Source: Maribacter sp. BPC-D8
Lineage (GTDB): Bacteria > Bacteroidota > Bacteroidia > Flavobacteriales > Flavobacteriaceae
Assembly: GCF_035207705.1 (NCBI RefSeq)
Contig: NZ_CP128187.1
Span: 2,728,001-2,792,000, forward strand
Length of the DNA stretch: 64,000 bases
Reading direction: 5' to 3'
Below the pieces are notes generated by a model. The model was not told where the DNA came from, searched no databases, and saw only the letters and a program-made list of their open reading frames with translations. Shown here one piece after another: positions 54,449 through 64,000 of the stretch; position 1 is the first letter of the stretch; each line of letters begins with the position of its first letter. Position numbers and translations under genes: made by a program.

Positions 54449-56992
54449 TTAAGCGTAGCCGTTTAGTGTTCTAGATAAATAAAGTGCCGTTTTGCTCTTT
54501 TTGTTTTTCGCTACTTTTTCGGGTATATCTGCTACTACCACATTACCACCTTCTTCTCCTGCACCAGGGCCCATATCTATAACCCAATCACTTTCTGCAA
54601 TTACTTGCATATCGTGCTCCACTACAACTACTGTATTACCGGCATCAACTAATCTTGCCAATTGTAATTGTAATTTTTCAACATCGGTTGGGTGTAAGCC
54701 TGTTGTTGGCTCATCTAAAATATAAAGGGTTTTTCCTCGGTTTAAGCGTTGAAGTTCTTTTGCCAGTTTTATACGCTGTGCTTCACCACCAGAAAGTTCA
54801 GTTGCTGGTTGCCCTAAGCGCAAATACCCCAAGCCTACTTCTTGTAATACTTTTAAGGGGCGCATTACCCGCTCATCATCTTTAAAAAAATCAGCTGCTT
54901 GGTTTACGGTTAAACTAAGAACCTCGGCAATATTTTTTTCATGATACGTAACTTCTAAAGTCTCTGGATTATAACGTGTGCCTTCGCAAACTGGGCAAGG
55001 CGCATAAACGCTGGGTAGAAATAAGAGTTCTACCATTACAGCACCTTCACCTTCGCAATTAGGGCAACGCCCTTTTCCAACATTAAATGAAAAACGACCT
55101 GCTTGGTATTTACGTAATTTTGCCAATTTTGTGGTAGCAAATAATTTTCGCACAACATCAAACAAACCAGTGTAGGTTGCTAAGTTAGAACGTGGTGTTC
55201 TACCAATTGGTTTCTGATTGACCACAACCATACGTTTTATATGTTCTGAACCTCCGGTGATTTCTCCACCAAGTGTTTCTATAACTTCTGGTGTTAAGAG
55301 GTCTTCCTCTTCCTCTTTTTCAGAAGCTGCGCTGTTACCTAGTTGGGCAGACATAAGTTCTACTAAAACCTGACTCACCAAACTACTTTTTCCTGAACCA
55401 GAAATACCCGTAACACTTGTTAATGCCCCTAAAGGAAAAGAAACGGCAACATCGTTTAAATTATTTTTGGTGACTCCGCTTAAGCTAAGCCATCCCGCAG
55501 GTTTGCGTGGTTTATTTTTTTTATAAGGCTGGTCATTAAAAAGATGCATTCTAGTTTTAGATCTTGAAATATCTTTTAATCCCGCAGGAGGTCCACTATA
55601 CAAAATTTCACCACCACCCTCGCCAGCATCGGGCCCAACATCTACCAACCAATCTGCATGGCGTACCACATCTAATTCATGCTCCACCACAAAAAGTGAA
55701 TTACCGCTTGATTTCAATCGGTCTAAAGTTTTCAATAAAGCTTCGGTATCTGCTGGGTGCAAACCTGCAGAAGGCTCATCTAGTACATAAACTACTCCGA
55801 ATAAATTACTACGTACTTGGGTTGCTAATCGTAAACGTTGGTGTTCACCTGCAGATAATGTAGGTGTGCTTCGTTCTAAAGACAAATAACCTAGTCCTAA
55901 TTCCAACAAAACGTCAACCCTTGCCACAAGGTCTTCGGCGATACGTTGTGCCACCAGTGCCTTCTCTTCGTGCTTTTCAGCCAATTTAGCTAAGCCGGGC
56001 GCTGAACCATTTGCATAAGGAATAAAAATGGACTGTAACTGTTTTAAAGGTAATCTAGAGATATCGGCAATATCATAGCCAACAAATGTTACAGAAAGCG
56101 ACTCTGGGCGTAAGCGTTTACCATGGCAAGTTGGGCATTCGCTACTGATCATATATTTAGATACACGCTTTTTCATTAAGGTACTTTGCGTATTGGCAAA
56201 GGTGTACAGCACCAGTTTCTTTGCGCCAGAATAAGTACCCATATAACTGGGTTCACTTTTGTTTTTAAGCGCAATTTGCACTTCTTCGCGATTTAGATTT
56301 CGATATACCGGAACCTTTGGTGTTTCGTCTGTAAATAGAATCCAGTTGCGGTCTTTCTGCGGAATGTCTTTCCAAGGGATATCAACATCATAATTAAGTG
56401 TAACTAAAATATCGCGGAGGTTTTTACCTTGCCAAGCTTTTGGCCAAGACGCTACAGCACCTTCTCTAATGGTTAAACTATCATCAAGTACCATACTCTT
56501 TTCTGTTACTTGGTAAACACTACCAAGACCATGGCATTCTGGGCAAACACCTTCTGCAGTATTGGTTGAAAATGAATCTGCATACAAAATGGACTGATTT
56601 GGCGGGTAATCACCTGCCCGAGAATATAACATGCGCAACAAATTAGACAAGGTAGTCACCGAACCAACAGAAGACCGTGTGGTGCCAGAGCCACGCTGTT
56701 GCTGTAAGGCTACAGCAGGCGGTAAACCATCTATCTCATCAACTTCAGGTATTGGCATTTGATGAAAAAGACGGCGTGCGTATGGTGATACAGACTCCAA
56801 ATACCTTCTTTGAGCCTCGGCATATAAAGTACCAAAGGCAAGAGACGATTTACCCGAACCAGAAATACCGGTAAATACGACCAAAGCATCGCGCGGTATT
56901 TCTAAACTTACGTCTTTAAGATTATGCTGTCTTGCTCCAGTAACAGTAACAAAGCCTTCTCTTTTTGTTCTTTCGTCATGTGTTTGATCCAT
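54449..56992 (-). CDS. UvrA2-like excinuclease ABC-type ATPase
   Basis: The 847-residue protein has two ABC ATPase halves. Walker A motifs are [16 protein letters not shown] (near 43) and [13 protein letters not shown] (near 520), and ABC signatures are [12 protein letters not shown] and [12 protein letters not shown]. It also has zinc-binding CPECHG and CPNCEG. It is shorter than housekeeping UvrA (~940 residues) because the UvrB-binding region is reduced, which fits the UvrA2/DrrC group linked to drug or DNA-damage tolerance. It converges on the 53350 gene. Confidence 0.88.
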   Translation of the reverse strand: MDQTHDERTKREGFVTVTGARQHNLKDVSLEIPRDALVVFTGISGSGKSSLAFGTLYAEAQRRYLESVSPYARRLFHQMPIPEVDEIDGLPPAVALQQQRGSGTTRSSVGSVTTLSNLLRMLYSRAGDYPPNQSILYADSFSTNTAEGVCPECHGLGSVYQVTEKSMVLDDSLTIREGAVASWPKAWQGKNLRDILVTLNYDVDIPWKDIPQKDRNWILFTDETPKVPVYRNLNREEVQIALKNKSEPSYMGTYSGAKKLVLYTFANTQSTLMKKRVSKYMISSECPTCHGKRLRPESLSVTFVGYDIADISRLPLKQLQSIFIPYANGSAPGLAKLAEKHEEKALVAQRIAEDLVARVDVLLELGLGYLSLERSTPTLSAGEHQRLRLATQVRSNLFGVVYVLDEPSAGLHPADTEALLKTLDRLKSSGNSLFVVEHELDVVRHADWLVDVGPDAGEGGGEILYSGPPAGLKDISRSKTRMHLFNDQPYKKNKPRKPAGWLSLSGVTKNNLNDVAVSFPLGALTSVTGISGSGKSSLVSQVLVELMSAQLGNSAASEKEEEEDLLTPEVIETLGGEITGGSEHIKRMVVVNQKPIGRTPRSNLATYTGLFDVVRKLFATTKLAKLRKYQAGRFSFNVGKGRCPNCEGEGAVMVELLFLPSVYAPCPVCEGTRYNPETLEVTYHEKNIAEVLSLTVNQAADFFKDDERVMRPLKVLQEVGLGYLRLGQPATELSGGEAQRIKLAKELQRLNRGKTLYILDEPTTGLHPTDVEKLQLQLARLVDAGNTVVVVEHDMQVIAESDWVIDMGPGAGEEGGNVVVADIPEKVAKNKKSKTALYLSRTLNGYA

Positions 56993-57195
56993 AGGTTCGA
57001 ATATACCAAGAATCTATTGATACAGCTTTTAAGTTTCATAATTTTCAATATGGTAATAGTTGTGTAGGATAGCTAGAAAAACACCTTGTTGATTTTGAAT
57101 ATTTTTATGTGTGAAGAATATGAAGCTGTGTAAATCTTATTATGACTCGGTATTCATATGCGAAGACTGTATAACACACTATGTAATATCTTTTT

Positions 57196-57228
57196 ATACG
57201 CTGCGTTTCATATAATGAACCATTACCA
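57196..57228 (+). repeat. Remnant right end of an attC-like site
   Basis: TATACGCTGCGTTTCATATA (57196-57215) matches the L' part of sites F and H with one or two changes, followed by ATTACCA (57222-57228) where R' GTTACCA is expected. The next gene starts 23 nt after it, the usual cassette spacing. No left end is recognisable. Confidence 0.55.
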
Positions 57229-57244
57229 TCATATAAAAAACTAT

Positions 57245-58117
57245 ATGAAAAAAATAGCATTAATTACATTTCTGATTATCTCTAAAAGTATTTTTGGGCA
57301 AGATAATAGTAGTGAAATTCCGGAGTCTTGTTTGTATTATTTTTATGACTTCTCGTTTACTGAAAATGATGAAACAATACAAATAAGGTACCCTGAAGAA
57401 ACTAGATTCATTTCGGGCGAAGAGCCCTATAGCAGCTATTATTCAAAAAATGAATCTATTCCGTATAATGTATCTAACGGCAATCAACTAAATGCGGAGT
57501 TCTCTAATGAAGCGCTGAAAAAAATTATTAGTCTTGAATTCGTAGATGAAAATATTAAAGATTTTAAAATACCTAACAAGTACGAGATTACACATAAATC
57601 GAATATAAAAATTAATGAATTTGGTGAGTTTTATTTACCAATAGATCATAAAAAAGATTCTATACATTTTAAAGACACGCCAATTGAAGCTTACACAACT
57701 ACCTATAGTTACGTAGGGGAAATTGAATATTTTGATTCTTACCTTTTATTAGAATTTTTTGAGCAACCTGCTTATTTTTTGATAAACAGAAAAGATGGTT
57801 CTAAAAGTTTTATGTCATCTGGTCTTCCTAATTACTCTCCTAGTGGTATGATTTTATTAAACATGTTCACTGACACGGCTACCTACCAACATAATGAGTC
57901 TACCGTTTTAAGTATTATCAAAAAAAATATAAACAATGAAGCAGAGCAAATGCTAAGTGTTAGTTTCAAAAGTTGGGCGGTATCACCAAACCCCGATGAT
58001 TATTTTTGGATTTCAGAAAATGAAATCGTTTTCAAAGTATATCCTATTAGAAAATTCATATTTGAACCAAATCCGAATGTACTGAAATCGCAATATTTGA
58101 AAATGAAAATATTATAA
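57245..58117 (+). CDS. Secreted protein of unknown function
   Basis: The ATG at 57245 gives a signal peptide (LIISKSIFGQ) and a 290-residue protein; the upstream in-frame ATGs would read through the repeat remnant. The mature part is rich in Tyr, Ser and acidic residues (SCLYYFYDFSFTENDETIQI). I recognise no family. It probably belongs to a former cassette. Confidence 0.7.
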   Translation: MKKIALITFLIISKSIFGQDNSSEIPESCLYYFYDFSFTENDETIQIRYPEETRFISGEEPYSSYYSKNESIPYNVSNGNQLNAEFSNEALKKIISLEFVDENIKDFKIPNKYEITHKSNIKINEFGEFYLPIDHKKDSIHFKDTPIEAYTTTYSYVGEIEYFDSYLLLEFFEQPAYFLINRKDGSKSFMSSGLPNYSPSGMILLNMFTDTATYQHNESTVLSIIKKNINNEAEQMLSVSFKSWAVSPNPDDYFWISENEIVFKVYPIRKFIFEPNPNVLKSQYLKMKIL

Positions 58118-58203
58118 TATACTCCGTAAAAAATTTCGATTAATCTCTTTATCAAGCACTTGAACTAAATCATTAGCAAACATTAAAAAATGAAAATCTA
58201 TTC

Positions 58204-58857
58204 ATGAAAAATATAGTATTCTTTTTATTCTATTTTTTGATTTTAAATACTTTGGCTGCTCAAGAACAGAAGACATACCACCCAAATGGTCAGGTAAAAG
58301 AAATTGGAGAATATAAAAACGGAAAACAAGTAGGTATTTGGAAAGCCTATTCTGACAATGGTAAACTAAGTGTATACGCTGAATTCGAAAATGGAAAGCC
58401 AGCAAATGAATGGAAGTTTTATCATTACAGCGGAGAACTAAAAGAAGTTGGGGCATTTAATAACGGATTGAAAATCGGCGAATGGAAAAATTACTATGTT
58501 AATGGAAATTTAAAAGAAATCGGAGTATTAAAAGACGGAAAACTTCAAGGTAAATGGAACGTATTTTACCAAAACGGCATTTTAAAAGAAGTTGGCCAAT
58601 ATGACAAGGGTAAACCAATAGGAAAATGGAAAGATTACCATAACAATGGAAAAATAAAGAGTATTGGTAAGTTTACAAACGGAAACACTTCTGGTAAATG
58701 GAAAGGTTATTTCGATAATGGAAAATTATCTTCAGTTGGTACCTATGAAGATGGAAAAAGAACAGGAAAGTGGATTCTATATAATAAAAATGGAGAAATT
58801 AAAGAAATTGCAACATTTGAAAACGGAGTAATGTTAGAAAGTTCTAAATCTAACTAA
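58204..58857 (+). CDS. YwqK/MORN-like secreted protein
   Basis: The 217-residue protein has a signal peptide (FLILNTLAAQ) and then eight or so tandem units of about 23 residues of the form YHPNGQVKEIGEYKNGKQVG-IWK. The repeats form a single continuous array to the C-terminus, a classical MORN-like ribbon. Envelope location likely, role unknown. It is one of five such genes in the window. Confidence 0.85.
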   Translation: MKNIVFFLFYFLILNTLAAQEQKTYHPNGQVKEIGEYKNGKQVGIWKAYSDNGKLSVYAEFENGKPANEWKFYHYSGELKEVGAFNNGLKIGEWKNYYVNGNLKEIGVLKDGKLQGKWNVFYQNGILKEVGQYDKGKPIGKWKDYHNNGKIKSIGKFTNGNTSGKWKGYFDNGKLSSVGTYEDGKRTGKWILYNKNGEIKEIATFENGVMLESSKSN

Positions 58858-59046
58858 CAGCACTTATCCCCTACTAAATCAAAGCTTAGACGACACAACT
58901 AATTGCATTCAAAATCGTTAGCTAACATATAGCTAAACTATTACTATAAAATTATAACTTTTATATAAAGACCGAATTTCTAAAAAGAGATTATTCAATT
59001 CAACCAAACGAACCAAAAACCATTTACAACTATTAAAAAACAAATT

Positions 59047-60150
59047 ATGAGAATACATATTATTATCGTTTTTCTTTTACTAGCATCAAACATTAAAGCC
59101 CAAGAAACATACCTTATGTGGAACGATGTGGAAAACCAACGTTTTGGCAAAGAGACCCTATTTAAATCTGAAGGAAAATTTTTAAACGGAAGTTATAAAC
59201 TAGCCGAAAACAGCGGAGCATACACCGACGTTACGTTTAAAAACGGAAAGATGATAGGTGCAAAAAAAGATTACGATTTTTCTGGAAACCTTGAACAAGA
59301 GATGAACTTTGATCAAGAAGGCAAAGCAAATGGAAAAAGTATTTCTTATTATTCGAATGGTGAAATAAATGAAGATTTCAATTATAAGAACGGGTTAAAA
59401 GATGGCGAGTGGAAAACCTATAATAAAAAAGGTGAACCGATAAGAACCGAGATTTACAAAAACGATTTAAAAGAAGGAAAATGGGTATCTAACTTACGAG
59501 ATGCAGCCAAAGGTGTCAATTTAATAGAAACTAGTTATTACAAAGCTAACGAGCCAACCGGTGCATGGTCTCAGAAAACGGAAGATGATAGGTTAATTTG
59601 GGAGAAAACCTATACAGCCCCTAAAGACTATACTAAAAAAGAATACCATACTAATGAGAAGGTTGCAGTTATAGAATCATACAAGAATAATAAATTAGAT
59701 GGTGTTTCTAAATATTATAATCCTTCAGGTATAATACTCAGTGAAAAACAATTTTTAGAAGGTTATTTAAAATCTGAAATAGCGTTTTATGAAAATGGAA
59801 ATAAAAAAGAAATTGTAAATTCTAAAGACGGCTATAAAGATGGTTTGTTTCAAGAATATTCAGAAACGGGTCAACTTACTATTGATGGGCAATATAAAAT
59901 AGGATATAAGGCAGGCGAATGGAAATATTACAATGATGATGATATGCTAGATAGAACATTCACTTTCGCCGATGGTCATAAAAATGGCATAGGCAAAACT
60001 TATAACGAAGCTGGTACTGTAGAAAGCGAAGGTATGTATGCCAATGATGAAAAAACAGGCTTGTGGAAATTCTATAAGCTAAACGGTAAAGTTTCTAAAG
60101 AAATAGAATACAAAAACGATAAAGTAATTTCTGAAAAAAAATATAATTAA
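59047..60150 (+). CDS. YwqK/MORN-like secreted protein
   Basis: The 367-residue product has a signal peptide (LLASNIKAQ) and repeated units (YYSNGEINEDFNYKNGLKDG, EYSETGQLTIDGQYKIGYKAG, FYKLNGKVSKEIEYKNDK). The units are less regular than in the 58204 gene, with a central region less repetitive (about 150-200). It is followed by a hairpin (AGCCATAAAATGGCT, about 60157-60171) that may terminate it. Confidence 0.82.
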   Translation: MRIHIIIVFLLLASNIKAQETYLMWNDVENQRFGKETLFKSEGKFLNGSYKLAENSGAYTDVTFKNGKMIGAKKDYDFSGNLEQEMNFDQEGKANGKSISYYSNGEINEDFNYKNGLKDGEWKTYNKKGEPIRTEIYKNDLKEGKWVSNLRDAAKGVNLIETSYYKANEPTGAWSQKTEDDRLIWEKTYTAPKDYTKKEYHTNEKVAVIESYKNNKLDGVSKYYNPSGIILSEKQFLEGYLKSEIAFYENGNKKEIVNSKDGYKDGLFQEYSETGQLTIDGQYKIGYKAGEWKYYNDDDMLDRTFTFADGHKNGIGKTYNEAGTVESEGMYANDEKTGLWKFYKLNGKVSKEIEYKNDKVISEKKYN

Positions 60151-60288
60151 GCTATAGCCATAAAATGGCTATTTAGATACTTAGCATCTTTACTACTTTC
60201 TATTCGGTTATTCTTTATTAAATTAACTTATAACCGACTATAAAATGCGTTGTGGGCTATTAACAAACACTTCTTATAATTATATAAA

Positions 60289-61293
60289 ATGATCAAAAAA
60301 ATTAGTCTTATAGTTTTAATCTTATTTGGTATACATCAAAATTTAATTGGACAATATGCCAGCGATACCATTATTAAAGATTTTAATAATGACAAAATTG
60401 TTGATACGCTTATCGACTTTAGAGAAATGGGAAGTGCTTGTTCAGGTAGAACGGTGTCAATAATCGATGGCAAAACGAAAGAGAAATTTGCACTTAACAA
60501 CGACGGTTGTTATTCTAGTTATACTAATGTAATTAAAGTACCTAAAAACCTAAATCTAAAAAAGAACAGTCTTTTTTTAGAGGCCATAAAAGAGAGGTCA
60601 CTACCTAATAAAAGAGAACATATTGACAGCTCTTTAAAATGGTTACTGAGTGGAAATTCTAATGTACAAATACTAGAATCCCATCCTTATTTTGATATTA
60701 TTGCCAACCCTAAAACCGCTTGGCAGCCAAATATTTTAGAGATCCCTGCTTCTTATTATATCGACAGCTTTGAATTTTCTTTACAATCAGAAGACTTTAA
60801 AAATAAAAACCCTACGGTAACTGAAAAAAATCAAGAATATATAGCCTATTACACTGGTCATCAAATAATAAAATTAGACAGCTTAACCCCTGTTGCTCAA
60901 AACGATACCTATAAAATATTTAAGACAGCACACACTGTTTTTGTCAAAAAAGGAGCTACTTACAAGTGGGCATTTATATCAGATGATCTTGTTACTGGCG
61001 CACCAGATAGACGTAGCTGGCCTTCTATAAATCAGGTGCAATTAATAGATAAGTATCTAATAATTCATCATGATGTTCCTCCTGTTAATGGCTATTTCAT
61101 TGAAATTATAAATATCGAGACACAGAAAATTGGTCACTTAAAGTTTGAACCATCACAAAATAATGGAACTGACGAAGGTGGTATGAGAACTTTTAAGATA
61201 ACAAATGATCTATTGCTATTTACTGAATATGCTGAAGAAGAAGCAATAAAAATACCTTTAAAACAATTATTTGAATCTTTAGATAAATCTTAA
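60289..61293 (+). CDS. Secreted protein of unknown function
   Basis: The 334-residue protein has a signal peptide (FGIHQNLIGQ) followed by a calcium-loop-like DFNNDKIVDTLIDF, reminiscent of FG-GAP starts. The remainder is a mixed alpha/beta sequence (NPKTAWQPNILEIPASYYID) with no clear family. It starts 138 bp after the MORN gene and probably forms its own unit. Confidence 0.7.
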   Translation: MIKKISLIVLILFGIHQNLIGQYASDTIIKDFNNDKIVDTLIDFREMGSACSGRTVSIIDGKTKEKFALNNDGCYSSYTNVIKVPKNLNLKKNSLFLEAIKERSLPNKREHIDSSLKWLLSGNSNVQILESHPYFDIIANPKTAWQPNILEIPASYYIDSFEFSLQSEDFKNKNPTVTEKNQEYIAYYTGHQIIKLDSLTPVAQNDTYKIFKTAHTVFVKKGATYKWAFISDDLVTGAPDRRSWPSINQVQLIDKYLIIHHDVPPVNGYFIEIINIETQKIGHLKFEPSQNNGTDEGGMRTFKITNDLLLFTEYAEEEAIKIPLKQLFESLDKS

Positions 61294-61411
61294 CTCCATT
61301 TAAAATTACCAAAGCTATATATTAAACGAGTAGTAATCTTACTATCAAAATCTGCATAGACTAATGGATTTTGAAATTATAAAATCAAAATCAGCTTACA
61401 CATACCACTGA

Positions 61412-62293
61412 ATGAAAAATTACGCTACCAAATTCAAACACATTGTTCCAACTTTTCTTTTTGTTGTAGTAGCATCAACATTTTTCGTTTTACTTTTTAG
61501 GTGGGTCTTTACTATTAACTCAAACATCTTACATATTAAAGAAGATATTTTTGATATGTGGGTGCCTATTATTTTCCCTTGGATACCAATAACGATTTGG
61601 CTTACACCAAAACTTAAAGTCCTTAAAATTAATAGAAAAGGTAGCGATGCACCACTTCTATTTAAATTTATTGCCTGGGCTACCATGACTGCAATGATGA
61701 TAATTTCAAACAGTTATTTGAAAACCGCAACTGGTAGTTTGGCAGAAATAAATACTATTGAAGAGGCTTTTAACCCTAATGCCAGCTATTTAAAAATCAA
61801 TGATTTTGAAATTGATAGAGACTATGGCAGTTCACATACAGAATTTAGAACAAGCGGAAAATATGGTCGAAAATTGAATTTCGACTCCTATTTTGTGTAT
61901 CCTTTAAAAGTGGAGAGTGCAGAAAATAAGTTCAAATATTGGTATGGCGTAGAAATGCATGAACAAATAAGTAAATCGCTAGAACCAGAAGAAAAGGAAG
62001 AAAAGTATCAGGTTTTTTTTAAGCAAGCTATTGAAGATTTTAAAAACTATAAATTCTATGAAGCCGATTATTTTGAAATAGTGCCTCATTCTATTGATAG
62101 AGATGGGTTTATCAATGCAATAAAGCGTCAAGAAAATTTATCAGATATTCAACCAGTAATAATTAGACCAAAAAAAGGACTATACACTAATAAAAATGGA
62201 CATAAACTTGGATGGGTTTTTGGATCGTTCGCCATCGGTTTTTCTATTTTCTTATTTGTACTGAAGTTTCCTGTCTACAGTTCAAAGAAATGA
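61412..62293 (+). CDS. Membrane protein of unknown function
   Basis: The 293-residue protein has an N-terminal helix (FLFVVVASTFFVLLFRWVF), two further helices (WVPIIFPWIPITIWL and FIAWATMTAMMIIS), a ~150-residue charged soluble part and a C-terminal helix (WVFGSFAIGFSIFLFVLKF). No known domain recognised. Alone between intergenic regions. Confidence 0.72.
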   Translation: MKNYATKFKHIVPTFLFVVVASTFFVLLFRWVFTINSNILHIKEDIFDMWVPIIFPWIPITIWLTPKLKVLKINRKGSDAPLLFKFIAWATMTAMMIISNSYLKTATGSLAEINTIEEAFNPNASYLKINDFEIDRDYGSSHTEFRTSGKYGRKLNFDSYFVYPLKVESAENKFKYWYGVEMHEQISKSLEPEEKEEKYQVFFKQAIEDFKNYKFYEADYFEIVPHSIDRDGFINAIKRQENLSDIQPVIIRPKKGLYTNKNGHKLGWVFGSFAIGFSIFLFVLKFPVYSSKK

Positions 62294-62507
62294 TAATGAA
62301 ACCATATCATACAACTATACATGTACCAAATTACCTGTATATAAATCTTAGTCAGTACTATTTAAATCGTATGAATTCTAGCGAATAGCGCAGAAAAAAT
62401 GAATAGTAAATAACCTCGGGGCAAGTCCGCCAGGCATTGAATTGAAAACATAATTAATACTTCGACCCAAGCGTTGGAACATTTAAATCTTGATTATCGA
62501 GTAAAAA

Positions 62508-63497
62508 ATGAAAAAAATAGTCATACTAACTTTAGCCTTAATTACCTCAATTGGTGTGTATGCCCAAAGGAAAGATATTACCTATTACGATAATGGTCAG
62601 GTTCGCAGGCAAGGTCAATATGACATAAAAAATCAAAAAACCGGCGAATGGAAATCATTTCACAAAAACGGGCAGTTATCATCAGTTGGAACATATGAAA
62701 ACGATAAGCAAACTGGAGAATGGATAGACTATTTGTCAAACAAAACCTTATCTGGTATAGAAATGTGGGCAAAAGGACGACGAAATGGTGAATCGAAAAA
62801 ATATAGACATGATGGTATACTAATAAAAATAGGCATGTATACCGATGGTAACAAAACTGGGGAATGGAAATATTACCATTCAAAAGATCAACTATCAAAA
62901 TTAGAAAATTATATAAACGGACAAAAAATAGGCGAATGGAAAGAATTTCATAAAAATGGACAACTCTTATACATTGGAACTTATGAAAAACCCGATAAGG
63001 CAGAAGGAGAATGGAAATGGTATGAAGATGATGGACAGTTAGAAGCAATCGGAGTATATAGAAACGGTCTTAAAATTGATGAATGGAAATCATATTACAA
63101 AAACGGACAACTCGCGAGTTCAGAATTCTACGAGAATGGAAAGCTAAGCGGAGAATCTAAACGGTATAATACAAATGGTGAATTGTGGATAATTGGAAAA
63201 TATTTGAATGGAGGTAAAACAGGAGAATGGAGATGGTACCACAACAACGGTAAATTAAAAACGATTGGCACCTATATTGAGAATAAAAGCATTGGAGAAT
63301 GGAAGAGTTTCCACGAAAACGGTCAATTAAAGAAAATTGGGGATTATAACGACAACGGTAGACGAACCGGTAAATTTAAAGCCTATCACGAAAATGGAGA
63401 ACTAGAAAGTAAAGGCAAATACCATAATGGAAATCAAATTGGCAAGTGGAAGTACTACAACGTAAAAGGGACGCTCATAAAAACGACAAAATTTTAA
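62508..63497 (+). CDS. YwqK/MORN-like secreted protein (long regular array)
   Basis: The 329-residue protein has a signal peptide (LITSIGVYAQ) and about 13 tandem ~23-residue units such as FHKNGQLSSVGTYENDKQTG-EWK. The repeats run to the C-terminus. Together with 33803, 53350, 58204 and 59047 it makes five members of one family in 30 kb. The preceding gap contains AAGTCCGCC (about 62425), a motif of the attC-like sites. Confidence 0.85.
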   Translation: MKKIVILTLALITSIGVYAQRKDITYYDNGQVRRQGQYDIKNQKTGEWKSFHKNGQLSSVGTYENDKQTGEWIDYLSNKTLSGIEMWAKGRRNGESKKYRHDGILIKIGMYTDGNKTGEWKYYHSKDQLSKLENYINGQKIGEWKEFHKNGQLLYIGTYEKPDKAEGEWKWYEDDGQLEAIGVYRNGLKIDEWKSYYKNGQLASSEFYENGKLSGESKRYNTNGELWIIGKYLNGGKTGEWRWYHNNGKLKTIGTYIENKSIGEWKSFHENGQLKKIGDYNDNGRRTGKFKAYHENGELESKGKYHNGNQIGKWKYYNVKGTLIKTTKF

Positions 63498-63596
63498 AAC
63501 CATTCTGATAAAAACCCTAAGTCCAAGTCTTACTAGTTCAAATTATTATTGATTTACATTAACTTTAGTTAAACGTTTTAGGAAATTAATATACAG

Positions 63597-64000
63597 ATGA
63601 AAATTAAGTTCAAACCTTCAAATTCTATTTTTTTTAAGGAGCTAAACGCAAACATTTCTGTCATACTAACCGACGAAGTAATTGATAAAAGTAAATGGGT
63701 TTTAAAAGCAAAATTCTTCTTTTACTTTTTAACCTTTCTGGGGCTTTATGCATTTCTATTTACCGATGTAGTAGCTAATTCATTTTCGCTACTAATAACA
63801 ACATATACGCTAATTGGACTTTCTGGAATATTACTAGCCTTTAATGCATCGCACGATGCCGTACATGACACTTTATTTACGAATAAGAAGTATAATGCTA
63901 TTACTCATTTTTTAATATTTAATCTACAAGGGGTGAATGCTACTTTGTGGAAAAAACGACACCTTTCTTCGCATCATTTATTCCCTAATGTAGATGGCTG
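63597..64000 (+). CDS. Membrane fatty-acid desaturase, N-terminal part (runs off window)
   Basis: The open frame from the ATG at 63597 reads MKIKFKPSNSIFFKEL and continues to the window edge (134 codons). It has two hydrophobic helices, then the histidine boxes HDAVHD and RHLSSHHLF of the di-iron membrane desaturase family (acyl-lipid/acyl-CoA desaturases). The third histidine box lies outside the window. It introduces double bonds into fatty acyl chains. Confidence 0.88.
   Translation, partial: MKIKFKPSNSIFFKELNANISVILTDEVIDKSKWVLKAKFFFYFLTFLGLYAFLFTDVVANSFSLLITTYTLIGLSGILLAFNASHDAVHDTLFTNKKYNAITHFLIFNLQGVNATLWKKRHLSSHHLFPNVDG

Noticed and set aside
62578..63048. 156-codon minus-strand open frame inside the MORN-like gene
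   Set aside because: It is the antisense of regular MORN repeats, which keeps the frame open by repetition.

Overview
The window is chromosomal DNA of a flavobacterium (Bacteroidota), probably a marine Flavobacteriaceae. The evidence is low GC, a SusC/SusD pair, a type IX secretion/gliding triad, many SPII lipoproteins, a TTTG-N19-TAnnTTTG promoter, and the str/S10 ribosomal gene order with fusA directly followed by rpsJ. The genus cannot be fixed from sequence alone.

Layout. 1-3.7 kb: minus-strand ribosomal operon rpsL-rpsG-fusA-rpsJ-rplC (rplC runs off the left edge). 4.0-14.1 kb: outer-membrane uptake locus (SusC, SusD, lipoprotein, large FG-GAP/UnbV lipoprotein, small secreted protein). 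14.2-26.1 kb: mostly housekeeping genes (rlmB, rhomboid protease, rarA, DUF5723-like protein plus lipoprotein, YjjG-type HAD phosphatase, polysaccharide deacetylase-like protein, radC, mpl). It also holds a low-complexity intergenic block near 23.3-23.6 kb and a highly charged secreted protein. 26.4-32.4 kb: T9SS-type adhesin, PorP/SprF and OmpA/PD40 triad. 32.4-33.6 kb: cupin and SDR genes.

33.8-53.1 kb is the most unusual region. It is a one-strand series of short, mostly unrecognised genes, each packed tightly between structured repeats of 133-199 bp (one 242 bp). The repeats behave like integron attC sites. Each ends in GTTR (R') and begins in YAAC (R''). The first 10-15 nt of each cassette are the reverse complement of the R'' at the end of that same cassette, and differ between cassettes. 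Ten cassettes show this matching. The inner stems carry A/C mismatches on the top strand that become G/T wobbles on the bottom strand, as expected if the bottom strand is the folded partner. No integrase is visible, so this looks like an integrase-less cassette cluster of a divergent kind. Cargo includes a YwqK/MORN-like protein, small two-helix membrane proteins, lipoproteins, a two-gene unit with a probable SLATT effector, and an erythromycin-esterase-like fusion. Two IS3-family copies sit exactly 14 nt into two cassettes. A xylan-type glycoside hydrolase trio (carbohydrate-binding protein, GH10, GH26-like) lies between two damaged sites.

53.3-63.5 kb: a UvrA2-like ABC protein, several YwqK/MORN-like proteins and unknown secreted or membrane proteins, with eroded remnants of the same repeats. 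The window ends inside a membrane fatty-acid desaturase gene.
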